Below, in pieces: positions 50,864 through 62,253 of a stretch of DNA of 64,000 nt. Positions within the stretch are counted from its first letter, which is position 1, and each line of letters begins with the position of its first letter. A model generated the notes under the pieces. That model saw only the letters and a list, made by a program, of their open reading frames with translations. It did no database searches and was not told the DNA's origin. A program made the translations under genes and the position numbers. The DNA is from Rhynchopus sp. YZ270_cl-10 (lineage: Eukaryota > Euglenozoa > Diplonemea > Diplonemida > Diplonemidae): positions 992,001-1,056,000 of the forward strand of contig OZ037932.1 in the NCBI GenBank assembly GCA_964035575.1. Direction: 5' to 3'.

Positions 50864-53509
50864 ATGCCTCGTTTGTTGGACCTCGTGGAGCCCATCCTGG
50901 GTTTCCTGCCCGAAGTGGACAGACCGAAGGAGAAGCAGAGCGGCACTGCCCGTATCGTGTGGACCCGTATGTTGCGCTTTTGTTGGGATATGGTTGCCCG
51001 CAACACCCTGTGTCGTTGTGTAGGGCTTTGACACTGATGCAGATGTGTTCGTGGAATTTGCAGCCACAGAAGTTTGTGTAGGGGCTAAGTGCCGTGAGGC
51101 GTTAGGGGTTCATCTCAGTCTTTGTTTTGCATTTTCAAGTTTTCAAGTTTTCTTGTTTTCCCTTCCCCGTACCCACCACACACCACTCACAGTACTGTCG
51201 CTTTTCGTTTTCCTTGTGTGCTGCCAGATCCCCGTGTTCGGGATCACCCCCAAGCCTGGAAGGTATGTGGTAGGGTTTATATCGCTCAGGGGATATGGTG
51301 GAAAAAGGAATGTGGCTGATTTCTTCCCAAATGAACCCAATTTTTGAAAGGATGACAAAAAGAAATTACGTTAACGACGAACTGCGTACGATATACCGTT
51401 GCAGTACAATGGCCGTATGTTGCCTTAGGGCAACATTGTGCACAGACCCTACTCCCGGTGTAGTGTCGACAGCAACACACCACGTACCCCTCCCCTCACA
51501 GCGACCCGTTCTACTGGATGCGTGTGATCCTTGCCTCGAACAAGGGAACACTTATGGAGCTCGGTATCTCGCCCATTGTCACTGCGTCGCTCATTATGCA
51601 GCTCCTTCAGGTACACCTCCCTACCCCATACACTCCACACAACTCACCACTTCTTTAGGGAGCCAAGATCCTCTCGATGGACGACAGCTCTGCCAAGGAC
51701 CGTAAGCTCTTCGCTGGTGCCCAGAAGGCGTTCGGTCTGATCATCACCTTCGTTGAGGCCTTCGCGTACGTGATGTCCGGCATGTACGGTGACGTCGGCA
51801 CCATCACCTCCGTGCTCATCATTGCCCAGCTCATGATCGCAGGAGTGATCTGCATTCTGCTTGACGAGCTCCTCCAGAAGGGATACGGATTCGGCTCTGG
51901 TATCTCCCTGTTCATCGCGACCAGCATCTGTGAGACCATCATCTGGAAGTCGTTCTCGCCCTTCACCATCAACACTGGACGTGGTGCTGAGTTCGAGGGT
52001 GCCATCATCGCCATGTTCCAGCAGCTCCTCCAGAACTCGAGCAAGGTGCGTGCCCTGAAGGACGCCTTCTACCGCCCCCACCTGCCCAACATCATGAACC
52101 TGCTCGCCACCTTCGTGGTCTTCCTGGTTGTCATCTTCTTCCAGGGCTTCGCCGTCAAGATCCCTCTGCAGCACGCAGGCTCCAAGACCCCCGCACCCCA
52201 GCCGATCAAGCTCTTCTACACCAGCAACATGCCCATCATCCTCCAGACCGCGCTTGTGTCCAACCTCTACTTCATCTCCCAGGTGCTCTACAACCGTTTC
52301 CCCACCAACGTCGTTGTCTCGCTTCTCGGCAAGTGGGAGCAGCCCGGATACTCCAGCACCGGATACGGACAGTATGTAGTTTTTTAGGTGTCTCTTTTCT
52401 TTTCAAGATGTGTGTGAGCGAGAGGCCCATTCATCTTACAAATTTTTCTTTCTTTTGTTTATCAACTTTGTGCATTTATAATATGACTAATCATGAGGCT
52501 TAGGATCTTATAAGCTTTTCTCATTCGACTCTATCTTCTTCACATCAGGTCTGTGCCTGTGAGCGGAATTGCATACTACGTGTCGCCGCCCCAGTCGTTC
52601 GGAGACCTGATTGAGGACCCCCTCCACGTTGTGTTCTACATCCTGTTCATCCTCACCACCTGCGCGCTCTTCTCCAAGACCTGGATCGGAATCTCCAAGC
52701 AGGCACCCAAGGACGTTGCCGAGCAGTGGTCCCAGCAGAACCTCATCCTTGTCGGATTCACCTCCAGCAAGGAACAGCTCCAGGCGCACCTTGAGCGTTA
52801 CATCCCCACCGCCGCCGCGCTTGGTGGCATGTGCATCGGTGCCCTTACCGTGCTTGCGGACTTCCTCGGAGCCATCGGGTATGTTAGGGGTAAATGGAGG
52901 CTTTCACACTATTCGGGGAAAAGCAAAAAAAAAAATAATGAGGATAATCAAAGAGAAGATGTTGGTCAATTCGTCAAAAGGGGGGTTTTTTTTGAACCAG
53001 TTTAAGAATCGCAGTGAGCAACGAACAACATTAAATCACACAACACACAACACAGGTCCGGAACGGGTATCCTCCTCGCTGTTGGTTTCATCCACCAGTA
53101 CCAGGAACAATTCGAGCAGGTATGTTACGTTCCTCTCATTAAGGGTTAGGCGTGTCCAGAGGACAAGGCTAGCTTGACACAGCGTGGCGACAGCACAGCT
53201 GTGGCAAGCTGGAGTACCTCATAATACAACCAAGTTTCAAATAGCAAATAAGTTATAATGTCGCACATCCTCGGGTGGCTGCTATAGTACAATGAAGACG
53301 GAAGATGGCAAAGCAAAGATTCGAGGGCATGGTGATGCAAACCTGACTATCCCACGAGAGGATCTTCATAATATTATACTCTATTGAAATTCTAAAAGTT
53401 TAAAAAAGCACCTTTGGGTGTTTTAGCCTGTACTGAATTATAACCTCACCTCACCATCCATCACAATACACAGGAGGGTGGTCTGCAGAACCTGCTGAAG
53501 GGACGTTGA
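50864..53509 (+). CDS. SEC61A: Sec61 alpha, protein-conducting channel subunit
   Basis: Seven exons: 50864-50966, 51193-51262, 51502-51610, 51659-52371, 52549-52878, 53056-53119 and 53474-53509. All phases agree and give 474 aa, close to the usual 476. This is the ER membrane channel for co-translational translocation, with about ten membrane helices. Landmarks: [144 protein letters not shown] and [16 protein letters not shown]. Introns are 226, 239, 48, 177, 177 and 354 nt. Donors are GTATGT except the 48-nt intron 3 (GTACAC). Introns 1, 4 and 6 carry dispersed hairpin or A-tailed elements, so these are tolerated in a highly expressed housekeeping gene. Confidence 0.97.
51083..51116 (+). repeat. 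CTAAG-type hairpin in Sec61 intron 1
   Basis: GGCTAAGTGCCGTGAGGCGT followed by TAGGGGTTCATCT, a diverged family member located entirely inside intron 1. Confidence 0.55.
52405..52437 (+). repeat. GTGTG-type hairpin in Sec61 intron 4
   Basis: AAGATGTGTGTGAGCGAGAG then GCCCATTCATCTTACA. A second hairpin of CTAA type follows at 52483-52511 (GACTAATCATGAGGCTTAGG), giving two members in one 177-nt intron. Confidence 0.6.
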
Positions 53510-54935
53510 GTTTTTTTTATTTTTTTTGTGATGTGAAAAATATTAACGATTTTTCCTTTTTCTCCACAAAACGCGCACAACAACGAGTAAAAATATAAAA
53601 AAAAATACCCCCCTTTTTTGGGTCTCACCGAAAACGAGTTCGAAACGAAATACGTGTTACTTCAGAACACAAGAAAAAGGCGTATTTTTGCTTTTCTGTT
53701 CTCTCAGAATGGCAACAAAAATGAAGAGAAAACAAAACAAAAAGAAACAACATCGTTATTCCGTGAAGCCATATTGTCGTCAATATATTGTGTACCATCC
53801 CCCATCGAATGTTCCCCCCGTACCCCCCCCATTTTTTTTTCTTCGCAACGACAGGATTTGTTTCCACTTAGTGTTTTTTTTGACGTTATTTTTCGGGTTT
53901 CCCCAAAAAAACAAAAAAAAAGGGAATTAGGAAAGGGAAAAGGGCTGAGTGTGATACCCGCAAACCCCTTTTTTCTCTCAGGAGTGAAAAGGGGATAAGG
54001 GGAAACGGAGGACAGGAGGGGAACCGCATGGCACAACGAAAACAGTGCCTCTCCTCCACTGTTCTAAAGAGGAAAAAGAAAAAAGGGAAAAAAGGAAAAC
54101 GGAAAGGGCGCTGTTAGCTCTCATCGGAAAAGAAGGGCAAGAGAAAAAAAAATATTCACTCATGGAAAATTTACAATTATTTTGTTTTTTCCCCATATTT
54201 TTTTTTGAGGCTTTTTCTTTGAGATTTTGTGGATGCGCTTTTTCTTTTTTTGGAAATGGGAATTGTAATGAGGGGTATATTGCGCTTTCCCCCCCTTTTT
54301 TGAGGGGGGTTTTTTTTTTGGGTCCAGGGAAAAAAAAATGTTGGGTTTTTATTGTTTTTAGAAAACGAATTTTGAGTGCAAAGTGATTTTCCATGTGCCT
54401 CAGAGATTCCTGAATACCTTTTTTTTTGTGCATCCTCCCCACCTCAAAATACCCCCAAGTACCTCATGGAGAAGAAGCAGAAGAAGAAAAATAAAAATTC
54501 TTCTAAAAAAAAAGCCTGTTGACATCTCAGGGCTTTTCTGTCGTTGTGTTTGTTTGTTTTTTTTCTTTTTTTTTCCTCTTTTTTTTTGGTCTCCTCCGTC
54601 TCTTCACTCACCCGCTAAAGGACAGGACGACTATTTTTTGTTTTGTTTATATATTGAACGGCGCTTTCAAAAAAAAAAGTTACCAAAAAAACCCCCCCCA
54701 ACAAAAAAAGGAATCGTGCGTTGCTGGACAGAAAGACAACGGTACAACAAAAAAATCTACAATTTAGTTTATCTTCCCTCCTTCATCGCTCCCCCAAAAC
54801 CACTCTCCCCAACTCCCCTTAACACCCAGATCCTCCCTCTCCCCTTTCAAATAAACCCCACCCCATACACCCCTGATTTACACTAAAAAAAACCCCCTCC
54901 TTTATACCCCCTCCTTCCCTCTTTCCCCTCTTTCC
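53510..54935. other. 1.4-kb intergenic region
   Basis: Very A/T-run-rich with no gene supported. The last ~150 bases turn C-rich (54893-54935, CCCCCTCC..CCCCTCTTTCC), directly abutting the next ATG. Confidence 0.5.
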
Positions 54936-56198
54936 ATGGAGGTGGTGCTGGCTTGTTTGGTAGTAGGGGAAGGGATTTACCAGCAAAACCATTCTAGGGT
55001 GCCTTGGGAGAAGCTTAGTGGTGCAGAGACGATACATTTGGACGGCTCGGAGTGGTCGACACTGACTGCAACAGATGTGGTGACGCTGCATGAGTCGGTT
55101 CTGGTGGCGTTGGTGGCAGATGACTTTGCGAAGTGGAAGAGCTGTTGTACGGGGCTGTCTGTTGCACAGCTTGCTATTATCCCGCCGCTTGCGTTGCGGA
55201 ATATGCATCCTGTCTGTCTCAAATCACTGTCCACAGAACAATTCGCGGCGCTCTCAGCAGCGCAATTAGTTAATATACCGACACAGATTGCGCATGAAGT
55301 CAGCCGAGCACAAATGGCCTCTCTTACACCAAAGGTCTGCAGAGAGGTCACCGGGAACACCCTCGCGAAGTACCTCACCGCCTCTGCCTGTCGTGGTATA
55401 AGTAGTGGCTGTGCCGCAGCTATGTCTGCTGAGGCATTTGCCGCTATGACTCCGGCCTGTATCATCCGGATTCGCCCCTCTGTTATTGCTGCGTTAGAGC
55501 CAGATTCTTTGGGCTGGATTTTCGCAACGTTGACTCCACAACAAATGTCTGCGTTGACAGTGGACCAATGTCAGATGGTGCTTCCGTTGTGGTGGGAAGG
55601 TGTTACCGTGGGGTGTGCGGGGCTGAAGGAGGTGTGTCTGCGTGCTTTGGAGGCGTCTGCGTTGGCGGCGATCCCTCCGGGGTGTGCGGCGCAGATTGCA
55701 GCTCCGGTGTTGCATGCGATGTCGGAGTATCCAAGCTTGCTGCCGTCGCTTCGTGCGAGCGTGTTGCCGCTCATTGCAGGGAGTTGGGTGCGGATGGAGG
55801 CGTTGGGTGCAGACGTATGCGCAGTGCTGCCCCCGCAAGACGCAATGACGCTCCCGGCAAGTCTCTGTGAGAAGGTGTCCGACGCATGCGCAAAGAGGCT
55901 GGGGCCTACAGTGTTGGAAGCATTGACGCCGGAGTGCATAGCGCAGTTCCCGTTGGAGTCGTTGGTGCGCATTCCAACGCACCTCGTTGCGGTGTTGAAT
56001 CCGCTTGCCTTCACGGCGTTCACCACAGAGCACTTTGCCGCGCTGACCCCTTTCCAGTGTGCTGCAGTGACCCATTCGCAGGCAACTGCGGTGCCCATGG
56101 CCACCCTCTGCACTGCCGAGGCAAAGGGGTGTCTCAAGTTCTCCAAATACGCGTCGTATGAACAATTGGCAGAGACCTGTGGTGCAGTGCAGGCGTGA
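54936..56198 (+). CDS. 420-aa Ala/Leu-rich helical solenoid protein
   Basis: Intronless, starting right after a C-rich tract (TCTTTCCATGG). After an N-terminal cap (EKLSGAETIHLDGSEWSTL) the protein is built of degenerate ~11-residue units such as LSTEQFAALSAAQLVNIP, SRAQMASLTPKVC, TPACIIRIRPSVIAALEP, TPQQMSALTVDQC, LEALTPECIAQFPLES and FTTEHFAALTPFQCAAVT. Each unit ends near a Pro or Cys. The pattern suggests a short-helix solenoid; Cys residues recur at equivalent positions (about 20 in all). No known repeat family is named with confidence. No signal peptide or membrane helix is obvious except a weakly hydrophobic start. Probable binding scaffold; function unknown. Confidence 0.75.
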   Translation: MEVVLACLVVGEGIYQQNHSRVPWEKLSGAETIHLDGSEWSTLTATDVVTLHESVLVALVADDFAKWKSCCTGLSVAQLAIIPPLALRNMHPVCLKSLSTEQFAALSAAQLVNIPTQIAHEVSRAQMASLTPKVCREVTGNTLAKYLTASACRGISSGCAAAMSAEAFAAMTPACIIRIRPSVIAALEPDSLGWIFATLTPQQMSALTVDQCQMVLPLWWEGVTVGCAGLKEVCLRALEASALAAIPPGCAAQIAAPVLHAMSEYPSLLPSLRASVLPLIAGSWVRMEALGADVCAVLPPQDAMTLPASLCEKVSDACAKRLGPTVLEALTPECIAQFPLESLVRIPTHLVAVLNPLAFTAFTTEHFAALTPFQCAAVTHSQATAVPMATLCTAEAKGCLKFSKYASYEQLAETCGAVQA

Positions 56199-57009
56199 AG
56201 GAGAGAACCCAAGACCACTGCGCAGCCATCAAGTCTTGTGTTAATGCGAGAGAGCGAACGGATAATTGTATAGTGTGACTTGCTGCTTAATGACCCGGAT
56301 TTTTTATATTGCTAATTGTTTGACATAAAGTATGAGAGGCTTTAGGTTCCCATTTTTTTGTCTTTCCCGTTAAATGCAAAGGTGGCGCGCACTCTTTTGT
56401 CCCTTCGCTCAAAAAAAATAAATAAAAAGACCCGAATTACCCACCAAGGTGGGCACTTTGGCGATTGTTGACACATTTATACACGTGGTGGCTGACCGTT
56501 ATCAGTTATCAAACAACCCCCCCCTCACCAATACAACCAAGTTTTCAAAAAATAAGCACTTCTTCTTTTTCTCTTGTGGAAAACTAAAGAAGAATGTCAC
56601 ATTGCCTTTCCTTCCCCCTCCACGGGGGAGAAGAAATGGTATAGGCGCCCTCTTGTGTTTGCCATTGCGGAAGCTTTTTGCCCTTTTTTTGCTGTCATTT
56701 CTCCCTCTTTTTACTTCGTTAACATCGTTCTAAGCTTAGAAACCGTACAACATTACATTCAAACCTTCTGCCTTCTCATGCCCCCCTCCTTCTTTTACTA
56801 CACCTGTTTTCATGGCCAAATCTCCCCCTCACGACCAGTCATGAGCACGACCATCTCCTCAGGTGCCACCATGGTCAGAGATGTGACACGGGCACTGATC
56901 CCACCCAGACCGACAACTCCACACCCCCATCCCCACACCCCAACAACAGAAACCAAAGGACTGCTCACCTCTTTCAACCTTTCCTTCTACACCACACCCT
57001 TTATGAGCG
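56199..57009. other. intergenic, with an overlapping upstream frame
   Basis: 56433-56474 repeats the ACCCGAATT..GGCGATTGTTGACAC element of 35.56 kb. The ATG at 56841 opens a 62-codon frame (MSTTISSGATMVRDVTRALI..) that ends at 57026, overlapping the next start codon in another frame. This could be an upstream regulatory frame or an unrecognised first exon. Confidence 0.45.
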
Positions 57010-58544
57010 ATGTCCCCACAAGATGACGATGACTTCATCCCCTTCCCCGACCAGAGCACACCCACCATAGCACGCCACCCCAGCGGGGGTGGCGGGAGCT
57101 TTGCGAACCACAACGGCGAGGAGGTGATTCCGTTGAAGTCTAGGGCGGCGGGGTTTGCGAAGAACTCGACGCAGGCAGGGTACTTTGGGTATGGCCGGGG
57201 GGACGCAACACCCGAGGTGCAGGAGCAGAAGCCGAGCAGCTCTGTGAGGGTGCGGACACAGACGAACATCCCCTTGAAGCGGTCTGGGCCTTACGTGGCG
57301 TATGCACAGTACATCAAGCCACCGAAGGAAAGGAGTGCGGCTGAGGCAGCACGCCTGAGTGTCCCCAAGGCGCCCAAGACACCACCTGCACAGTCCGCCC
57401 AGGTGCGTTCCACCACACCACGAGGCGGCACAGCACACCGCGGTACCTTCCCCCCCGTCGTGCGCTCCGTCTCGCCCTCACCCAACGTGCGTCGTGTGTC
57501 CGCCTCCCCCACCTGGTCCTACAGTTGCAAGCCCAAAGGCATCTTCAGCAGCAACTACGTCAGCCCCTCGCAGCCGGCCGCAGCCGCCACGGCTAGGGTC
57601 AAAGCGGCGCGGTCAAAAACCCCACCAATGGTTGGACGGAAGTCGGCTTGGAAGTATGTAAAGGGTGTGGGGTGTGGGGGGGGAGCTCCTTTGATTCATG
57701 GGGGGTTTAAACTAATAACGGAGTTGAGTGCTTGTGTCAGATGTTTGGTTGTGATGTTATTTGTGTTTGTGAAAGATGTACAATATGTGAAGCATATTCA
57801 TCTTGCAACCGTTCTCTTTTGTGGGGATATGTGCATAGAGAAACCAACAACACCACAAAAAAAAAATAAATACAACAATAACCCACAGCTACTCGAACAC
57901 AACGGCGACAGGGGGTTTCTCGTACGTGGCGTCGTTGTCGCATGAGAAGAGCTCGTCTGCTTTGGAGTCGCGATTCCGTTCGCAGAGTCCACGTGCGACG
58001 ACACGGAGCAGTTCACGGACAAGCACATGGAAGTATGTATCCTCATATCATTTAGCGTTGGTGCATTACACATCGCGAGAGACCCGCTTTAGTGGTAACA
58101 CAGTGTTGCCTTGGTCTCGCTTTGTATGCCTATTCTAGGCTGTGCACATCCGGCATGTTCCTCGTGTTTTAAGGTGACTACGCAAGAGGTTCATATATTA
58201 TAAGCTGTTCTTTTTTAGGACCAACGCAGGAAGAGAGGTTGCGATGCATTGTGCCAAACGTTTCTCATTGATGAAGTGCTCTCTGGGGGGTTTGATAACC
58301 CCGTGGAGAAGCAGTGTCCTGCGTCTGCCGATGAAACGGTGAGGTGTTTTCACTTTCAACTTCTCTCCTAGGTGACTAAGCACGAGAGGCTTAGGATCAT
58401 CTTATAAACCTTTCTTCTTATTGTAAAGGCGATATGTTCCTAATATCGCTTCCTTCCTTTGGCATAGGCTAAACCACACCCCCAACCAACAGATACGACA
58501 ACAAGGTCAGGGATGCGTTTCATTACGAAACAGGTCTGCGGTGA
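57010..58544 (+). CDS. Ser/Pro-rich basic protein, three exons
   Basis: Exons 57010-57653, 57889-58032 and 58493-58544 give 279 aa; introns are GTATGT..CACAG and GTATGT..AACAG and phases agree. The start MSPQDDDDFIPFPDQ is acidic; the rest is basic, rich in S, P, T and R (VRSVSPSPNVRRVSASP), with an aromatic motif repeated at exon ends: TWSYSCKPKG, AWNYSNTTATG and TWKYDNKVRDAF. The last exon ends YETGLR before TGA, but GTGAGT overlaps this stop, so another exon is possible. Such low-complexity basic proteins are often cytoskeleton-associated; no family is recognised. Intron 1 holds a hairpin (57773-57803); intron 2 holds three hairpin elements. Confidence 0.7.
57773..57803 (+). repeat. AGATG/CATCT hairpin in intron
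   Basis: AAGATGTACAATATGTGAAG then CATATTCATCTTGC, a diverged GTGTGC-type member inside an intron. Confidence 0.5.
58284..58404 (+). repeat. T-arm-like/GCACT element followed by CTAAGC hairpin
   Basis: GGGGTTTGATAACCCCGTGG, CAGTGTCCTGCGTCTGCCG and GGTGAGGTGTTTTCACTTTC, then AGGTGACTAAGC-ACGAGAG-GCTTAG-GATCATCTTATAAACC. Both lie in the second intron of the preceding gene. Confidence 0.6.
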
Positions 58545-60329
58545 GTGAGGTGCTGCACCAAAAAAAACAAACAAAATGCCCTTCAAAAACTGCTTGGCAA
58601 CGTTCTTCCTCGCAGATGTGTGCCCTAGACGATCATTGCAAGCAGTTGTGTGCAAAGCCCCTAAGTGATACCTGCAGGTGGGTTCTTGGGGCTGTCTTCG
58701 AAAGGGCGTCGCGGACAGGGAGCCTACCTATTGCTCTTATTTATTTTTCAAAAAAAAATTGACAACGTGTGGTCACCACTGCACACTGTTATTGTTATTT
58801 TTTGTGTTAGAATGCTATGCTAGGGCCTTTTTTGTGCCGGTTTTTCATCCAACTTCGCATTTTTTCCCTTCTCTCTTTTCCAACAATCCACAGCAGACTT
58901 ATGTGCATTTGTCCACTCACAAAAGGGGTTTGGTTATAGTGGCGTGCCTGCCGTTCTTCCCAATCAATTCGCAGTTTGTGATAGTAGGGAACCCCTGGTC
59001 GACCTCCATGGATAGACCAGCGCCTGCTGTCGACCGCTGTCCCCCCCTTTCAAATTCGTGATAAAAAACGAAGCCAAAAAAAGACGGAGAGAGAGAGAGA
59101 GAGAGGGAGAGAGGGGGGTGTAGCTGTGTTGCAGTTGTACTACCCTGCAGATGACACGCCCTGCTGTCTTTCTGTTGTTCCCTGTATTTTTTGCGGCTGC
59201 GTTGACCTCCTCCCAGGCGTTTTTTTTGCACTTTCAACTTTCTTTCTGAGTTCATTTTCTGTCTCGTAGTTGTCAATGGTAGCCTATAGTTTATTCTGCA
59301 AGAATTTTATTTTATTTTTGTTCCTTTTTTTTGGCTGGGTGATGGTCTCTGCATTTGTGGTGTTGTATTGCCATACGTCAGATCGCGACAGTGTTGTGTT
59401 GTGATGGGTTTCTGGTATGTCTTAAAAAATACATAATGCCAAACACAGACACCATTAGGGATAGTGGGTGGGGGATGGGATGGGAGGGATAACGAAAAAA
59501 AAGGGTGTCGAAAACATCACCCATGCTCTGTATTATGTTGTACCCAATATGTCATTTGTCCAATATCGTTTAAAGGTGGCTCGCGATCATCTTGCTAACC
59601 TTTTGTTGTTTTTTTTTTTGTACTAACCTTTCAAGAAAAAGTAAAATTAAACCCGAAATAATCAAAAAGAGGCCCTAAAAAAGGGGGAAAAAAATATTTG
59701 TTTCCAGTGACATGCGTCCGCCGGTGATTGGTGAGACGTTTGGCACGTTTCAGCTTCTTTGTTTTTGCTGCTTTCGAATAGTTTTCAGTGTTTTCAGCTT
59801 CAAAAACCTTTTTTGATGGATTTTTGAAAGGATGTGTGTGTGTGTGTGTATTTGCTAACTAATTTAGAGTGGGTAGGGTCTGAACGAACTATAGCCCACT
59901 GATGATGGATGTGTGTTTGTAAGTAAATGCGGACAGTTCCTAAGAGCAAACCATTGCCCATTGTGTGCGTTTTCCCTCCTTTTTTTTGAATCAGATATGG
60001 AATAGAGTTTCTACGCGGAGAGCCAGTGCCTGCGCCCGCCAGTATCAGGTGAGCTTGCACTTTCAACTTCTCTCTCTGCACGGAAAGCCCATAAGGGAAA
60101 ACAAACTTCTCGTCTGCGTGCGCGTCGGGACGTCCCCCAGAAAAACCCAGGCAGGCAGGCAAAAAAAAGTTTGTTTTAAAAAAAAGTTTTTTTCAAATTG
60201 TCCTTCTTTCATGGAGTGAGAACAGGCTTCGCGCTAACTTTTGGAGAAAAAAAATCTGCAAAATCGTGTTTTGGGACCCAAAAAACGCACCTCAAACTGC
60301 CGTGAACGTGAAAAAACAGTGTCTTGTGG

Positions 60330-60905
60330 CATTTCCGAGCCAATCCCGTTCTGTGGTGTGGGATATACGGAAACATGGACACAATTTTAGTGACTTAATT
60401 TTCACTAGTGACTTAATTTTCACAAAATATGAACCCACACTCGTGAGCAAGGGTCATTTTCAGGTCTGAAAACCCCAACTTCAGATGAAATTATGGTGTT
60501 TTTGGCTGGGAACAGGTAGCGCCGCAGGCGCACGGTACCCAACTTTTTTCCTTTTTTGAAAAAATTCTTTTTTTCCTTTTCTCTGCTTTCTTTTGATTGC
60601 GCGAGCCGATTGCTCTCCACGGTGGGGTCACATGTGTGTACAAAAACACACTGAAGTACCATTACTAGGAACTGTGAGACTCCTCTGGTTTTAGTAAGGA
60701 AACCCCCGGTCTCAAAAAAAAGTGCAAATGTCCTGTGACTTTTCCGCCCAAGAGGCGTTTTGTTAGATTTCCGAACCAATCCCGGCTTGTGGTGAGGGAT
60801 ATACGGAAACATGGACTCAAATTGTCACAAAGTATGAACCCATACTCAACAAGGGTCATTTTCAGTATGAAAAGCGAACTTGGCATGAAATTGTAGTGTT
60901 TTTAC
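60330..60905. repeat. two ~150-bp direct repeats
   Basis: 60330-60480 and 60765-60905 share CCAATCCCG, GGGATATACGGAAACATGGA, TATGAACCC, AAGGGTCATTTTCAG and ATGAAATT.TGGTGTTTTT. The first contains a further 19-bp tandem (AGTGACTTAATTTTCAC). Confidence 0.8.
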
Positions 60906-61305
60906 TGGAAACACCAATGTACTGAAGAAAGCTATGGTATTGTAGTGATGTCGGTGGGGTTTCAGTGACTACAGAAGAGTGAAAACAAAAAACCAGGACG
61001 GTTATGTCCTCGGAGGGGGTGCCCTCACACAGCGAGGGTGGAGACGGTTCAGCAGCTCATTATTCGCTGCGGAGCAGGCTTGCAGGTGTGTCCCATGGTG
61101 TCCTAATCGATCTTTATCCGTGGGGAGGGGTGGAGTCGTACTCAAAAGAAAATGAACACTGTACATGAATAAGTACATCATGTTTAAAAATAAAGGAGGG
61201 TAGGGAACAGGTAGCGCCGCAGGCGCACGGTACCCAACTTTTTTCTTTTTTTATTTTCCCTTTTCTCTGCCTTCTTTCGATTGCGCGAGCCGATTGCTCT
61301 CCATG
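60507..61305. repeat. GGTAGCGCC..GGCGC element, two copies
   Basis: 60507-60632 and 61202-61305 share GGGAACAGGTAGCGCCGCAG, GCGCACGGTACCCAAC, TTTCTCTGC and TTGCGCGAGCCGATTGCTCT. GCGCC-GCA-GGCGC forms a hairpin within GGTA/TACC. The last phrase also occurs diverged at 9437-9475. Confidence 0.75.
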
Positions 61306-61650
61306 GGAAAATTTTTTTGGGGGAGACGGGGGTAGCAGGGGGGTCGGTATTCGCTTTTCCACAGAAAAAACTTTTTTTTGAAAAAACTTTTTTTTTGAAA
61401 ATCTCAAAAATAACCCAGGCACGCAGGACGCGCACGCAGACCAAAAGTTTGTTTTCCCTAAAATGTTTTTGTATGTGAACCCCCTTGGTGGAGGGTCTCC
61501 TCCTTGAGTTAAGTTTTTTGTTGTTGTGATGTGGTTAACAAGCTAGTGTCTTTGTGTGTGTTTAGGGGGGAAAAAAGTTTTTTTGGGCAAGTCCCGCGCG
61601 GACTGTTGCCTCTTTGTCTTGAGTGTTTGGAGACAAGCACCTCTTTTGTT

Positions 61651-61758
61651 AGGTGGCTAAGCATGAGAGGCTTAGAGTCATCCTACAATTTTTTTGGGGG
61701 TTCGATAACCCGCGGAGTGTCAGTGCCCTGCGTCCCAGAGGCGTTTGCCCTATCAACC
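61651..61758 (+). repeat. CTAAGC hairpin followed by T-arm-like/GCACT element
   Basis: GGTGGCTAAGC-ATGAGAG-GCTTAG-AGTCATCC, then GGGGGTTCGATAACCCGCGG and CAGTGCCCTGCGTCCCAGAG. This is the reverse order of 58284-58404. Confidence 0.6.
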
Positions 61759-62219
61759 CCACCCCCCCTTTTTTTTTGTCGTTTTTGATTCTGTGAGACG
61801 AGAAGTAGTGCAATACGTACAGCACCTCCCAAAGTATTGGGGGTTTTTATTTTATTTTTTCGATTTCGATTGATTTGACAATCTGTTGGATCAATGTAGC
61901 TGCCACACAGTCGGCACTGTCCAAGCAGCGCTTTCTTTGATGATGTACACGAGAGACATATCCATCTTTCGATTTCTCTCTTTTTGCATACGTCTGCTCG
62001 CACAGTCACACTGAAGACGCACATCTGTCGCCCTCTCTTCGTTCTTCACACGGGGTATTTGCTTCAGTTTTTCCCCTTCTTTTCTTCCTCTTCGTTATTT
62101 TTGGGTGCTGAATAAAGAGAATTTTTTGCATTTTTTAGACCGTTATCGCACTAAGAAATACCTTATCATACGGGTGAAAATGCGGAAATTCATGTCACCA
62201 GCCAACGTTTTTTTCTCCA

Positions 62220-62253
62220 AGTAACTAAGCACGAGAGGCTTAGGGCCACCTTA
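62220..62253 (+). repeat. ACGAGAG-loop hairpin, CTAAGC stem
   Basis: AGTAACTAAGC-ACGAGAG-GCTTAG-GGCCACCTTATAAATC. Confidence 0.65.

Noticed and set aside
58617..58678. Fourth exon of the 57.0-kb gene (after CTCGCAG)
   Set aside because: Joining from the GTGAGT at 58541 gives an early stop in the frame tested; the TGA at 58542 is the simpler end.
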